From Eupeodes corollae (Eukaryota > Arthropoda > Insecta > Diptera > Syrphidae): a stretch of 64,000 nucleotides of DNA. The notes under the pieces are model-generated. The model worked only from the letters and a program-made list of their open reading frames with translations. It searched no databases and was not told the DNA's origin. Positions 1 to 12,315 of the stretch are shown one piece after another. Location: assembly GCF_945859685.1 (NCBI RefSeq), contig NC_079147.1:211795578-211859577 (forward strand), given 5' to 3'. How positions within the stretch are numbered: the first letter of the stretch is position 1; every line of letters begins with the position of its first letter. The translations under genes and the position numbers were made by a program.

Positions 1-1520
1 ATCTTGAAAAACAGGCACGCATTTCAGGAAACCGCCTATTGGGTTTCATAAAAGCCTCTAAATGAGTGGAACAAGAGCATCCATAGATATCATAGATTTT
101 TTATATTTTACTTTCAAGGAAGTTTAATTCTTCGGGGTATAAGAATGAATATACAGTATTGCGGTAAAGTCATCAATCGCCTGTACATTTACCTAACCTA
201 ACCTAACTTAGCCTAACCGTATATGGGCTTTAACTCGGCGAAAGCTATCCCCTAAGCAGTAAATTGTTTTCGGCGTAAACTTTACATATCCCCACAGAAG
301 CGAATCTTCTTTAACCAAAATTGAGCTTTATCTCTAAACAACATTACCGTTTTCATATTTCTGACAAGTAGTTCATGATAATCTCACTATAACTTGTAGA
401 AATGTTAAGAATGTGCCAATAACAGAATACATAGCTAATCTTGTCGAAATTCAGGTTAAAGTCGTGAGATTAAAATTCTGTTTATATGATCCCCCAAAGA
501 ATGGACAGAGGCTTCCACACTTTTTTCAATCTTAATAAATATGAAAACACTTTTATTTACCTATGTATTTATATTTAAGGAATACTTAAAGAAAAAAAAA
601 TAATCTTCATGAGTCGAACCAAACTTCTTCATAAGGCAGACAAAATTACTGAAATTATTACATTTTAAGCTCAAACTAATGTGTTATTTATAGAAAACCC
701 AGCCATCGTTAAAAATGGAGAAGTGCAGTAGCATTAGTAAGTCTCATTCAAAGTAAAACCATGTTGGGCGATGTGTGTATAATCTTGGAAAATCTTAAGC
801 TATAAAGCTTTAGCTACAAACGGGTCGTATCACACCAACCACAATCATATTTTATTGCATATAAAATTGCTACAGATCTTAAAAACATTAAAACAAAATG
901 CACGACTTCTGGTACCACACATATCTGTTCCCACGACCAGCAACGCTTTCATAGGTATGAAAAAAGAAACACTTAGAAAACCAACTACAGTTGAACACGC
1001 TTATTTGATCTTTTGATCTTCTTTTACTTCAACTATCTCCCTAAGGCAACCTGCAGAACACCATTCCGCAATAAAGCTCTCTTAACACAATTATATCTTT
1101 CTTTTCAAGTTTGTTTTATAAAAATTTTGTCAATTTTGCATAAAATTTGTGCCTATCAAATGTGCCTCATTGAAAAACAGGTTAAAATGAGATTCAGACT
1201 GATAATTTTTGGGATCTTCTGCCGATATTTCTTAAAGTTTTTAAATAAATTAGTAACAACATTTTATGGAAAATATAAAAGTTTCAAGTCAATACCTTTC
1301 TTTGTTCTCATGATTCTTGAGTCGAAAGCCATTTCTTATCAGTTTTTAGTTGTTTATGAAGGTCTTGAATGGATTTTTCTAAAAACAAGATATGAATGGG
1401 GGAAAAAAGTTTAATTTCAATGTCTGGTTTTGTTCCCAAGATATTTTAGTCAAAAACCGACGATTTTTACCAATTTTAAGTGGTATTTTTTGAAGGGTTT
1501 TTTATTTCTTATGTAAAACA
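1..1520. other. No recognisable gene; short CCTAA cluster
   Basis: AT-rich sequence with no convincing coding region on either strand. At about 192-218 there are several CCTAA units (ttacctaacctaacctaac). The LINE fragments at 25.8 and 48.6 kb end in the same units, so this may be the tail of an old LINE copy, but no body is recognisable beside it. Confidence 0.4.
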
Positions 1521-1522
1521 AC

Positions 1523-2512
1523 TAGGGCCTAAAGACTTACAACTCTCAACCATCGCTGTGTGCTACTACTTTTGTCAGGGATGAAGGAGACCTACAGTTT
1601 TAAGCCGAATCCGAACGGCTTATTTGAAAAAGTACTTTTCATGACAAGAATTACTCTTAGGAAATTTGTCAATTCTTCGCAAGAGGCAGTACCCGTGAAA
1701 AAAAAACTTTAGATGGCATAGGTAGGTAGGTAGAAATGGCGATCTCAAGCAACCTAGCCTGAATCCAACTAGCGCTGTAGTGCACCGTTTTGATACCAAA
1801 AACTCGTTTGACCTTTGATTGAAAGGGAAAGATTTATAGAGAAGCTTCATAGCGATTGTGTTAGAGCCATTATGTCGCATTGAGAAAAAAGATTAGGTCT
1901 CTAATCTTTGTCTCAGATAGCTTATCAAGTTCTTAAAAGAATGCTTTTCCAAATATTTCATTCTAGTGTTTGCCAAAGCAGGACATTTGCAAAGGAAATG
2001 GATTATGGTTTCACTTTCTCTTTGGTCACTACAGCTACGGCAAAAGTTGTTGTAAGAGATACCCAACTTCTCTGCATGAACTCCTATATGTCTTGCCTTG
2101 GCCTGCATAGAAGATCGTTTGTACGGGTTTTGTTATAGGTGGGCTATATCTTCCTAGATATAATGCAGTTGGGTAAATTGCTCCACCTTCGGTTTGATTC
2201 AATTTGGTAGATAGAAAAGATTTTACCCTTCATAGCACCAAGAGGAATGTTAACCATTTCCGCAAGTGAGCTATGAAGGGCCGATCCTTGCCTGGCTAGC
2301 TCGTCAGCCCGTTCATTTCCCACGATACCACTATGGCCCGGAACCCAGATCAGGGTGACACCGAGGTTAATATTCAGGCTCGCAAGCTCATCGCGACATT
2401 GCTGGACCAATTTAGTTGAGGATATGTTAGATGGCATAGAAAGGGATCGAGCTCAACTCCCCTGGCATCACAGTCCAACGCATTAACCATCATGCCACGG
2501 CTACCACACTTT
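1523..2512 (-). mobile_element. tRNA-derived SINE interrupted by a LINE fragment
   Basis: The SINE body (1523-1721) and its tRNA-like head (2427-2512) are one element split by a 705-base LINE insertion (1722-2426). The head, read on the minus strand, shows the A-box-like GGCATGATGGTTAATGCGTT and a degenerate B box. The body carries the markers shared by all copies here: GGTACTGCCTCTTGCGA (here with one change), AATTGACAAAT and TGAGAGTTGTAAGTC. Joining the two parts at the 13-base direct repeat restores the order seen in the intact copy at 39615-39915. Confidence 0.8.
1722..2426 (-). mobile_element. LINE 3' fragment (RNase H and C-terminal Cys region), inserted in a SINE
   Basis: A 5'-truncated non-LTR retrotransposon. 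At about 2430-2144 it encodes the C-terminal half of an RNase H domain (VTLIWVPGHSGIVGNERADE). At about 2108-1893 a Cys/His region follows (CRSCSDQRESETIIHFLCKC), as is usual downstream of RNase H in I- or Jockey-like LINEs. The two are in different frames with stops between them, so the copy is dead. The 3' tail is a short CTAC repeat at 1721-1732 rather than poly(A). The flanking 13-base duplication TTAGATGGCATAG is found at 1709-1721 and 2427-2439. Confidence 0.85.
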
Positions 2513-3162
2513 TTGATGATATTATTACATACAAAAATGTATTTAAAATCTAAAATCTATCGAGGAATGTCTCAAATCTCTTTTTTACTACACCATCTAG
2601 AACAAACTTTTTCTATTCAAATGTCAGTTGCATTTATGTGAAGTCGACTGTACTTTCGAATTTTTGTGCATGGTTATGAATTTTACTCAACTTCCAACCT
2701 TTGCAAATGCTGCAAGGACCTTTTAAAATATTTTTATAGGTACATCACCTGCATAAAGCTAGGGTTCTCCTTCTTTAGACTCTCAGAAGGTGATGCACGG
2801 TGCAGTGGTTTCCCATTGCCGTTATAACCATAATACCATCATTTCTAACAGCTACATCCGTTAAGTAGCTGAAGACAGGACATTCTCATTTATCACTCTC
2901 GCTGTTTCTTCTATGCTAAGTGTCTTCTAAACTAAATTAGAAAATTAAAAAAAGCAAACAAAAACTAAAAACAAAAAAACAAAGCTTAATCCAACTATGA
3001 ACACGATGACACCCTGATGCTTGAGATAGAGAACGTCAACATCAACATACTTAAAGGTAGTCGCATGGTGCAGTATTCTGTCGAGTCCTGTAAATGAAAT
3101 TCTAAAGGATAAACGTTAAAGTAATGACTTCTTGAACTACCCTTTGACAACTAAACATATAC

Positions 3163-3210
3163 ACCCGGACCCGGACCCGGACCCGGACCCAGACCCGGAC
3201 CCGGACCCGA
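3163..3210. repeat. CCCGGA hexanucleotide microsatellite
   Basis: About eight head-to-tail units of CCCGGA with one variant (CCCAGA), markedly GC-rich in an AT-rich setting. No gene is attached to it. Confidence 0.9.
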
Positions 3211-3527
3211 TCCTTAGGTACCTCCGACAGTTGTTGTTGTCTTATGGTATATTACCTCAATTAATTCCATGTTATGTACTCGTCCTATATATGCATATGA
3301 AAAGTGTGGGAAAATGCATCTTCTGTGTGGTCGTATACCTGTGGTCATAATGCAACTAAAACGTTGGCAGAATAGAATATATATGTATGTATGTACATCT
3401 ATTCGCCTCACCAAGGAGCTATATCTTAGATCTTTTCGAGGTAATGGAGTAGGTACATATATACTTAGAGTGAGAGTGAAGACGGGAATTCTGTTTTAAT
3501 TCTCCATGGTATTATCATCAGGACAAC

Positions 3528-3565
3528 GATGATGATGATGATCATCATCATAATGATGATGATGA
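3528..3565. repeat. GAT/ATC trinucleotide repeat, self-complementary
   Basis: A GAT run meets an ATC run and then another GAT run, so the stretch can fold back on itself. Simple sequence, no gene. Confidence 0.85.
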
Positions 3566-4555
3566 AATTGAATACGAAGGACTAAGAAGATATTCCAAGC
3601 ATTCATAACCTAAAACTAGCACAAATATTGTATAAATGGTGGTTTCAGTAATTTGGTTTTTGGTAGAAAGACATATTATGAAAGCTAAGAATGCCACAGA
3701 GCTTAACGGTTTTGGTTGAGAGAAGGATTGAAAGTGTTTCTTTTTGCTTATATACTCGTATGGTATGTGCTACAAAAACTCTCCTTTTTTAAGTCTCTCA
3801 TAGTCTATGTTTTGAAAACTGAAAAATTTAATTACTTTTTAGACAAGAGGACAGATATATAGAGAGAGAGAGAGAAAGAGAAAGTGAACCGTCAAGCCCA
3901 GTTGTGCCGCCATAGAAATATAATTTATGTATTTATATAGTTAAGCTTAGAAAAATAATAGAATTGAAGTGACTATGGGATGCCGACCGACTTTGCAGAT
4001 ACCTAAGTGAGTTGAAAGACTTGTTCTAAATTCTCTTTTTTTGTGTCTTTAAATAGTTCCATAAAAATTTAGATTTTAATTAGTGCCTGCAAAAATATTT
4101 ACTACTACTAGGCTACACTTTCACTTACTCGCTCTTTTAGTTGGAAAGTCTTGAAGTTTAACTATTTATTCTGTTAGTAAGATGGATTAAAAATAATTGA
4201 AAATGATTCAATGAGAAGACTTTGAAAGAAATAATCTATGAAATCTTTGTATGTCACTTCAATTTATTGAACTGTAGAAATTCCAAAAATTTATTTTTTT
4301 CGCTTACAACTCCTTACTGTTAGTTTCGTAAAAATGTTGTACGTTCTTTATTTTTATTTAAGAAGTACATATTTGAAAAATATTAGTTCTTAGCAAATTT
4401 GCTCAAAACCCAAAATAAAGGTATTTTCCTTTTTTTATTTTGAATGACGAAATTTTCTGAAAAAATTAACATGGGTTTTTAAGTTTTAAGAACTTTATTA
4501 AGAAACAAATAATTCTTATTCCACACCATGCAAATTAAAAAGCTAAAATAAATAA

Positions 4556-4800
4556 ATAATGGGCACATAGCTCTTAAGGAACTTTTGAACCATTCCTGTG
4601 TGAGAGTAATGTCAGTGGATGGAGTGACATACAGTTTTTAAGCCAAACCCGGCTAATTTGAGAAAGCACTTTTTATGACAAAAATTATTTATGGAGGATT
4701 TGTCAACTTCTCGCAACAGCCAATGCACGTGAAAATAGCTTTAGGTGGCACGGGTAGGGATTGAATTGAAGACCACTGGCATGAAACTACTGGTACTACT
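4556..4800 (-). mobile_element. SINE copy, degraded
   Basis: A minus-strand member of the tRNA-derived SINE family. The body markers (ACCATTCCTGTGTG, TTTGAGAAAGCACTTTTTATGACA, GGATTTGTCAACTTCTCGCA in plus-strand order) are clear. The tRNA-like head near 4745-4795 is badly eroded, and the B box is barely recognisable. Confidence 0.75.
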
Positions 4801-4989
4801 GGTAATTGAAAAAAATACCATTTCACTATTTGATCTTACGTTTGTTCAAATCCAATTTATGGATGAATCACAAACACGTTCAGTTCATAGGAATTCAATG
4901 GGGCTTCGACCTCACGTTTCGTTCGATAATCTTAAGGAAAAGATCGTAATTTAACGTAATGTGACTCTAAACCGAAGCTCTAGTTCAAT

Positions 4990-6180
4990 TATCTTAACAT
5001 TTGCTTTGGATGACAGCTCAACAGTTGTAAAAAAATGTCAACAAACAAAATATTTGCTCTACGATGATAGAGAATTCGAAAAAAGTGGGTCTTCCGATTC
5101 CATCCGTCTGTTTGTCCTAGTCCCTATAGCCCAAAGCATTGATTCGATTGACTTCAAATTTGAAGACTGAGGTTTTGAACGGACTCGCATTAGGTGTTAT
5201 TAACTTCCCATAAGAGTTTTTTTCGAATTGAAAATACTGACATTTCTCTACGTTTCAAGGTCCCTATAGTCAAAAGAAAAAAGTGTGCGTGTGTACGTAC
5301 CTCCATAGCTCAAGAACCAGAAGAGATATCGATTTCAAATAAATTTTGTTATACAGATAATAAGGCAGAAAGTTGCAGAAAGGGCTCTCACGAAAATTGC
5401 GTAGATGGTGTTTTTTACCATAGCAGTTAAAAAAAAGCTGAAAATTTCGGTTAACCCCAAATATCTCACGAACCAATTACTATAGAAACAAGAATTAAAT
5501 TGTATATTATATATTGTAACCTGATACCAAACCAGTACATTTTTCGATAAAAAACAAAAAAATGAAAAAAAATATGTCACCCCGAAAATTTTACGAATAA
5601 AAAATTATTTTATCTCCAAAACAATTTTGTGCAACGAATAACGTTTTGAACATCTGGTAAAATTTTGAGAAAAATCGGATTGACAGTTTTTTCTATAAAA
5701 ATAAAAACCTAAAAAACAAAACATTACTCAAAGTTGGTATAAATTGAATATTGACTCAAATTCTTTTCAAAAACTAGACATTATGGTTTCAAACTTATTT
5801 TACCTTATAAAATAAATTTTTTTCAACATTCGGTTGAATTTTGAGTAAAATCGAATTGACAGTTTTTTTCCAAACAAAATAAAAACTTAAAAGAAAATTT
5901 AACAAAAGTTGGTAAACATTGATTTTTGACTCAAATATCTTTTTTAAAAAATTGAAATTATGGCTTCCAACTAATTCTTATTAGAAATATTGTTTTCAAC
6001 ATTGGGAAAAAATTTGAGAAAAATCGAATAGACAATTTTTCCTGCAAAAAATAAAAACCTTAACAAAATAAAATGCACGACTGGGTCGCACGAACTTGCT
6101 CCTGTATGCAAAGAGTCTGTTTAAAAAAGTACTTATATGAGAATTAAAAATATACCTGTAAAATAAGTTTGGCTTCAAAG
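4990..6180 (+). repeat. AT-rich fold-back repeat family, copy 1
   Basis: A dispersed non-coding repeat. It begins near a segment containing GAAAAAAGTGGGTCTTCCGA and runs through internal units of about 175 bases (5660-6065). It reaches a GC-richer motif TGCACGACTGGGTCGCACGA at 6073-6092. The first 200 bases are matched in inverse orientation at about 8330-8100. The motif at its end recurs at 44427-44450 and, changed, near 9450. No transposase is visible, so this is probably a non-autonomous element. Confidence 0.6.
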
Positions 6181-7439
6181 ATATAAATGCCATTTGAATT
6201 GTCAAAAAAACCGCACGATCTTTGTATATGAAAACCATAGTACTCTCATGAGCAGAAACTTTTAGGGCGACCAGATGCCGAGTCGTTGGCGTGGCGTTTG
6301 TACCGAAAGTGGAGAAATTCAGGGAGAGCGAGAGAAAAATATTATTTCCATTTCCATAAGCAGCCAGCAGAATAAGGGAGATAATTAATTTTCGACCCAA
6401 AAAGTCAACACAATTTCCTTCATTTTATTTGAGTCTAACCTCGTATATGTTTTCACATAAAGAGCTTCCATATGAAGGTTGATGAATTTGTTTTTGTTTT
6501 ATTTATATCAACGCACTTTATATAACAAACAAAATGGCTTAATATTGTATCTAATAAGGGGATGAAACAAACTTTTTCATGCTTAAGTCAGCTGTTTAGG
6601 ATCTTTTACCGATATTTGTATTTATTTACATTCATAAGTCTTGTTTTACTTGTGTACGATCTTTGTATATGAAAAATGGTTTCTATTACCTATAAACCTA
6701 CAATGCGATTCATATAGATTCAACTTGTTCCTTAAAAGCTTTGTTCCTTTAGATAGCTTTATTGAAATTTCATATTAGAAGAACCAGGATGGAAAATAAA
6801 TACGATAAGAAAGAGGCAGACCATGAATGTTTAAATTGTAAGGCGATCGCCTATTGGTTGTGTAGTTAGGTAGCAGATAGATGTCTAAAACGACCATAGA
6901 ATAGTTCACTTGGCGTGCTTAGCTTTATGCAGATAGATAGATAAGGACATGTTTATTATGATAATGAGGGAATGTTATTGGTGGCTAGAAGGTACATACT
7001 ACATTTCTTCTTAAGTTTTCAGCGCAAACATGGAGTTATTACGTTCAGTCTATTTTTTTCACTAAAGTTTTAAAAAACAAGCATACGAACAAGTACAAGA
7101 AATTGCTGTTCATTTGTTGTTTACAGTCAGGCTCTTGTGCGTTTTGGATTTTAGTTAAGAAGTGACACGTAAGCAGTAGTTGTAGAAGTTGTACGTTATA
7201 CCTTTATAAATAGGTACGATGGGTATGCGTTGAAAAAGTGATTCTAATAGAAAATACATATACTCTCTCTGGCCAGTTTCTTTAACTTGTAGGTACTAAG
7301 TATTTATTTTTCTATATAGGCGAAGGCCAGTAAATCATGTGTGAAACAATCTTATTCGTAAAGAATAATATTTTAAAATCATATACCTATATTATATATA
7401 AATGTGTACCAAATGCATTAATTTGGATGAAAGATAGGA
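6181..7439. other. No recognisable feature
   Basis: AT-rich sequence with no coding region or repeat that I can support. An open frame on the minus strand across 6400-5996 has no recognisable domain and runs into the fold-back repeat. Confidence 0.4.
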
Positions 7440-9490
7440 ATGTTATTACAATTTTGTCAAAATAATGCGCTCTTTCGGGCTCATGCACACTAAAAATAAT
7501 TAAAAAAATAATATTTTAAGATTCAAAATTTTACCTGAAAAATAAGTTTGTCTTCAAAAATTTAAATGCCATTTTACAAATAAAAAAACCGTTGATTTTT
7601 CAAATTTTTATTTTGAAAATCGTTAGAGCGGTTTTTTTTTTAAATTAATTTTTTATATATAAAATTTTCCAATTTTGTTCTAAAAATATTTTTGGAATGC
7701 AGTTGTTTAGTGATTGTAAATATACGTCTTACGTTTGAATTTCGTAAAAAATTGTTGACCTGTTTTTGAGATATAGAGTTTTGAAAAATAAAAATTCAAT
7801 ATTTTTTAAAAAATCCAAACAATTAAAAATTGCATTTTTGTTAATCAAATTGTTAAGGCAATATAGGAGCTTATTCAGAAAAAAAATTATTAAAATCAGT
7901 TCATAAGTTGCTGAGAAAATTAAAAAACAAAATAACGGTTCTATGAGTGGTACCTTTCCTGAGCGATACAAAAATATGGTTTTCTTATAAAAAGAAGCCA
8001 AGTTAAAAAATAAAATTTTAAAGAAAATTTAAAAAAAATCTATCGGTTTGTTTTTGAGAAAATTCGAATTTTCGGTTTTTGACCAACAAAATTGTAGGGG
8101 GGCCACTGTTAAACGCCTAACGCGAATCTGCTCAAAACCTTAACTTCCAAGTTTGAACTCAATCGACGCAATGGTTTAGGCTGTAGGAGCGTGGACAGAC
8201 AGACAAAACCGACCCGACGGAATCGCGGGACCCACTTTTTTCGACTTACCTACCATCGTAATATCATGTTTGATTAAAATCTCGAGTTCGAAATTTTGCA
8301 CGAATGCAAAACTTGCCATATAGTTCCTATATGTCGCAAGTAAAAATTAATAAAAGTTGGTTAAAATTGATTTTTGACCCAAATATCCTTTCAAAACAAA
8401 AGATAAAAACCTAAAAAAAAACAATACCTACTAAAACTTTGTAAAAATTTACTTTAGACCCAAAAATTAAAAATATATTCTTAAAACTTTTTTTATTTCA
8501 AAGAAAATATTGTTTTCGATATTCAGAAGTTTTTTTTTTATAAAAATTAATAGTCCGTTTTTTCCTAAGAAATATTATATGTATAATAAAAAATAAAATC
8601 TACAAAAATAGTACGCAAATTTGATAAAAATTGATATTCGGTTCTTGATATCTCTTAAATTAATTTCATTCATCCATTTTGTAAAAATTTAAGGATTACA
8701 ACTTAAATTGATAAAAATTCATTTTCGACTAAATATCTATTTTACAAAACAAGACTTTCAAACTAAACTATTTCTTTATATGAAAAATATTGTTGGTAAT
8801 TTTAAATTTTTTGAGAACAATTCAACTGATATTTTTAACCCAACACGAAAACCTACAAAGTTTTAAGGAAGACAAATCGACAGACGGGGTGGGAAGTTAT
8901 AAATGTGGGTCGAATCCCAGGCTTTTTTTGAACACACATTTTTTCGTCAAAAATCTACATTTCAAATTTTCTCAAAAACAAACCTATAGATTTTTTAAAT
9001 TTTCTCTAATTTGTTTTTTCTTTATTTGGAATCCTTCCATATAAAACAAATATTTTTGTGATGCTCCAGAAGGGTACCCCTCACAGAAATTTTATTTTGT
9101 ATTTAAGTTTTCTCAATAACTAATCAACCGATTTCAATAAATTTTGTTAAATAAAAATTTCATTGTATTGATTTTTAAAAAATAGTTGAAAAAAATCTTT
9201 TCGAAAATCGATATCTTGTAGATGAGTCATCATATGTTTACAAATTTTTTAAAATTTAAAAATGTTATATATACAAACAAAATTATTTAAAAAAACCCAT
9301 TCTAACGATTTTCAAATAAAAATTTTGCTAAATTAAGTTTTTTTTTTGAGAAATCAAATGGCGTTTAAATTTTCAAAAATAATTTTTTTTGCAGGTACAT
9401 TTTTAAATCTTAAAATACAGGACATATTTTTAAACAGATTCTTTGGATACATGACCTGGTTCTTACGCCCCAGTCAAACATTTTATTTGT
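7440..9490. repeat. Large inverted-repeat (fold-back) element, copy 2
   Basis: The left part (about 7500-8110) and the right part (about 8930-9430) are imperfect inverse copies of each other. Matching blocks include AAAATCGTTAGA near 7615 with its complement near 9315, and CTATCGGTTTGTTTTTGAGA near 8040 with its complement near 8970-8990. The centre (8340-8900) holds further units of the same family. Many indels show it is old. There is no coding content. Confidence 0.7.
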
Positions 9491-10440
9491 AAAAATGTTA
9501 GTCTTTAAAACTTAGAACCTAGGATAAAGAATCATTGTACACAATGGAACACTAATTATTTGATCTTGATCAGGAAGGCAGTGCTAGGATTGCGAAATAT
9601 GTAGACTTTAAGCTCATTATTAAACACACCATGTTAATTTTGTATTTAATAAAATTGATACATACGAAAAAAAATACCAATTTAAATGCATACAACATTT
9701 ATAGATCATCGAACTTTAAATTTTAAGTAGTAAACTTACAAGACTAAAATAAGATTATAAAAAATAAAAATACGTATACACCTGAGTATATCATAATTAC
9801 TATTTTCTTTGTACGAAGTGAAAAAGATGACCATAAAAAGTTCAAGTCAAACCTTAATCAATTATTAGCATAGTTTATTTAGTTGAATAATTGTTTTTGC
9901 ATTCGGAATCGGGATTGTGTCGCGTTCAAGATAAATTTTATTGAGACAAATAAACTCAGTACAAGTTTATTTACAATCTTTTATTTTTTTTTCCGATTTA
10001 AGATATATGTATATCTGACTTAATAGATATACAATTTAAAGAATATTTAACATTCAAATATAACTTAATGACTTAAATTAAAACTAAAACTGTTTGTATC
10101 TTAATACCCGACATTATCCGTTCCATTTTTTAAGAAAGCAGATCTATTTGGTGCTTCAATAATGGTGTAACCTGAGTTGCTTCGAACATTTTTTTGTTTG
10201 AAAACCGATTCTTATCTGGCTTTCTAAACAATCCTTGGCAGAATCTCAATATTTTCCGTTCCAAAATCAAAAATTCTTTTGCTACACCAGGTGAAATTGT
10301 AAACCGCCTACAAAAACCACATGTTAGGATGAGCCTTATAATCATTTTGTGTGTCATTATTTTAGTTTGTTTCTAAATTAGATTTCGAATTCAATTAAGT
10401 TTTTAATGCTTTTAAGAATTCCTCTACCGTGTTTATTAAA
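9491..10440. other. No recognisable feature
   Basis: AT-rich. An open frame on the minus strand at 10357-10130 (with RFCQGLFRKPDKNRFS) resembles some LINE C-terminal ends only vaguely, and I do not call it. Confidence 0.35.
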
Positions 10441-10965
10441 AAAATCGGTTTTGAAAATTCATTCATGTAAATATTAACTTCCCATAGTTATGAAATCGGT
10501 CCGATTTGTCAAATTGGAAATTTTGACTTTTCTTGACGTTTAAAGAGTCTTAATAACAGATTTTTAGAGAGATGTCTGTGCTTGTATATGCACCTTAGCG
10601 AAGTTTTTTTGTCGTCCATAGCTCAAGAACCAATAGATAAATGGACTTCTAATAAATGTTGTTATACAGATAATAATCCAGTAGACAGATAATAAACAAA
10701 AAATAGTGCACGAACCAATAACGCTAGCGAATTGAATTAAATTGTTTATTATGTATTGTGCCGTGATACCAAACTAGTAAATTTTTAACGGTTTCTTTTA
10801 TAAATAAAAAAGAATGAAAAAAATCCTCGAATATCTTAAAAACAAAAACGATTTTATCTCAAAAATAATTGTATGGGACGAAGAATAACGTTTTTGACAT
10901 GTGGTAAAATTTTTGAGAAAAATCTAATGAACAATTTTTTACAAAAAATAAAAAATCTAAAAAAG
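10441..10965 (+). repeat. AT-rich fold-back repeat family, copy 3
   Basis: Shares the order of blocks of copy 1: CATAGCTCAAGAACCA, TGTTATACAGATAATAA, TGATACCAAACTAGTA and GAATAACGTTTTTGACATGTGG, in the same orientation. It ends abruptly where LINE sequence starts near 10966. Confidence 0.7.
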
Positions 10966-11640
10966 CGCCGCATAAAAGGACGAGAGCTGCTCATGAGCTC
11001 TATTCTCAAAATAGGCGAGAGGAACACCGACTTCTCAAAAGGAAAAAGAGAGAGCATGAAAAGCGTTTGGTTGATGATGTTGAGAGGACAGGAATGAAAT
11101 TCGAAAGTTTTATGAACAGGTGAAACGAAAGTCACAGGTCCATAAACCCAGAAGCGAAAGCTGCAAAGACGAAAGTGGAAACATCACATTGGAACCGAAC
11201 TCAATGCTGAGGATATGGAAGGACCACTTCTGCAGACTGTAAACGACGATGACGAACCGAATTCCGCTGTAAAGCAGGATGATCAATTCAATATAAACGA
11301 CGAAAGCCAACAATCCTGACTTCCCGACTTAAACGAAGTAAAGATTGCCATATCTAAGCTGAAGTGTAACAAGGCCGCTGGAGTAGATAGCCTGAATGTC
11401 GAGCTCTTCAAAGCAGTTGGAGATAATTTGGTTAGGAGCATGCACCAACTTTTTTGTAAGGTATGGTCGAAAGAAAGCATGTCCGATGAATGGAACCTCA
11501 GTATTGTTTGCCCGATCCTAAAAAAGAAGACAGTCAACTTAAAATCGTTTCCAAAATCTTCTCTGCCGTAGTATGTGAACGTTCAAAGCCCATCGTCAAC
11601 AACCTGATAAGTCCTTATCAGTGTAGAAAACATCTTTTCA
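10966..11640 (+). mobile_element. LINE fragment (same family as 23357-25427), plus strand
   Basis: Frame-broken coding remnant of a non-LTR retrotransposon. It reads RAHELYSQNRREEHRLLKRK near 10980, then near 11325-11510 LPDLNEVKIAISKLKCNKAA and WSKESMSDEWNLSIVCPILK. These are the linker and the first RT motifs also seen in the longer minus-strand copy. It is truncated at both ends and fused to a fold-back repeat on the left. Confidence 0.8.
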
Positions 11641-12026
11641 ACTAACATGGATTTCAAAGCTCATCTATCCCAATTTTAAATTCGTGTTTGCACAGAATCT
11701 CACACTTAATGCAAAAATATAAAAAAAAAGTTCAACATAGCGACAAATTTTTTTGTTAATCAATAAAGTTTAAGATATTCCCTTAAATATAACACTTCAA
11801 TGTCAGACTACAAAAATATTGTTTATGTAGGTGTAAGGTAGGTTCCACAAAATTCAGAACTTCAATTAAGTTCTTCTTCTATAAAACATAAGTTCAATGA
11901 CGTGTCTTCTAACTCACATCACTCTTAGGACTTACATATAAATACTTCCCGTTCCCATCAGACTTTAACTAACCTAACCGAAAGTTTTCGAAGTCAATTT
12001 ATTATACTTTGCAAAATTTTACTTAC

Positions 12027-12156
12027 TATCAATTCTCTATCTGATATAATAGTTCCAAAAGTTATCGACATAACCGGTCCCATTAGTGGCGAAACTAACA
12101 TAGCAGCCACAATATTCGAAGCATTATTTTCTATAAGACCAAGAGCTGCCAACGAA
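12027..12156 (-). CDS. DUF389 membrane protein gene, coding exon 5 (family core)
   Basis: A 130-base exon, acceptor tttcag/TTCG and donor TTGATA/gtaagt (phase 0). It encodes SLAALGLIENNASNIVAAML followed by VSPLMGPVMSITFGTIISDR and ELI. This is the diagnostic core of DUF389 (PF04087): the family pattern is LAxLGLxxNxxxxxIxAMLxSPLMGPIxG, and nearly every key position is present here. The function of DUF389 proteins is not established. They are polytopic membrane proteins, best known from bacteria and archaea. With exon 4 it would form two membrane helices at about residues 239-259 and 266-288 of the assembled protein. Further helices should follow in exons beyond 12027. I did not find them before position 1. 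Confidence 0.88.
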
Positions 12157-12315
12157 CTGAAATGAAAAAGTTTTTTTTTTATTAGGTACTCTTAAACGGG
12201 TGACTGTCGTCTGTATGATAGTCTACTCTTTAGGAAAGTAGAGTTATAGGTTAGGTAAAGGATGTACCTTCATAGTTATAATTGTTTTGTATTTAGAAAG
12301 TTTATAAATACTTAC

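Larger units (their letters stand above)
2513..4555. other. No recognisable gene; simple repeats only
   Basis: I see no supported coding region. The stretch includes a CCCGGA hexamer array (3163-3210), a GAT/ATC trinucleotide palindrome (3528-3565) and an AG run (about 3857-3885). Short ORFs across the hexamer array, such as one reading Pro-Asp repeats, are artefacts of the repeat. Confidence 0.5.

Noticed and set aside
192..218. Telomere-like CCTAA repeats
   Set aside because: Only a few imperfect units. The same units end LINE copies in the window, and flies lack TTAGG telomeres.
3132..3350. Open frame with Pro-Asp repeats
   Set aside because: The repeats come from the CCCGGA microsatellite. 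The rest of the frame has no domain or splice support.
5996..6400. 134-codon minus-strand open frame, tested as a further DUF389 exon
   Set aside because: It runs into the fold-back repeat and lacks DUF389 features after GTIISDRELI. No acceptor in the needed phase precedes a membrane-like stretch.
10130..10357. Minus-strand frame with RFCQGLFRKPDK
   Set aside because: The likeness to LINE C-termini is too weak and no neighbouring LINE blocks exist.
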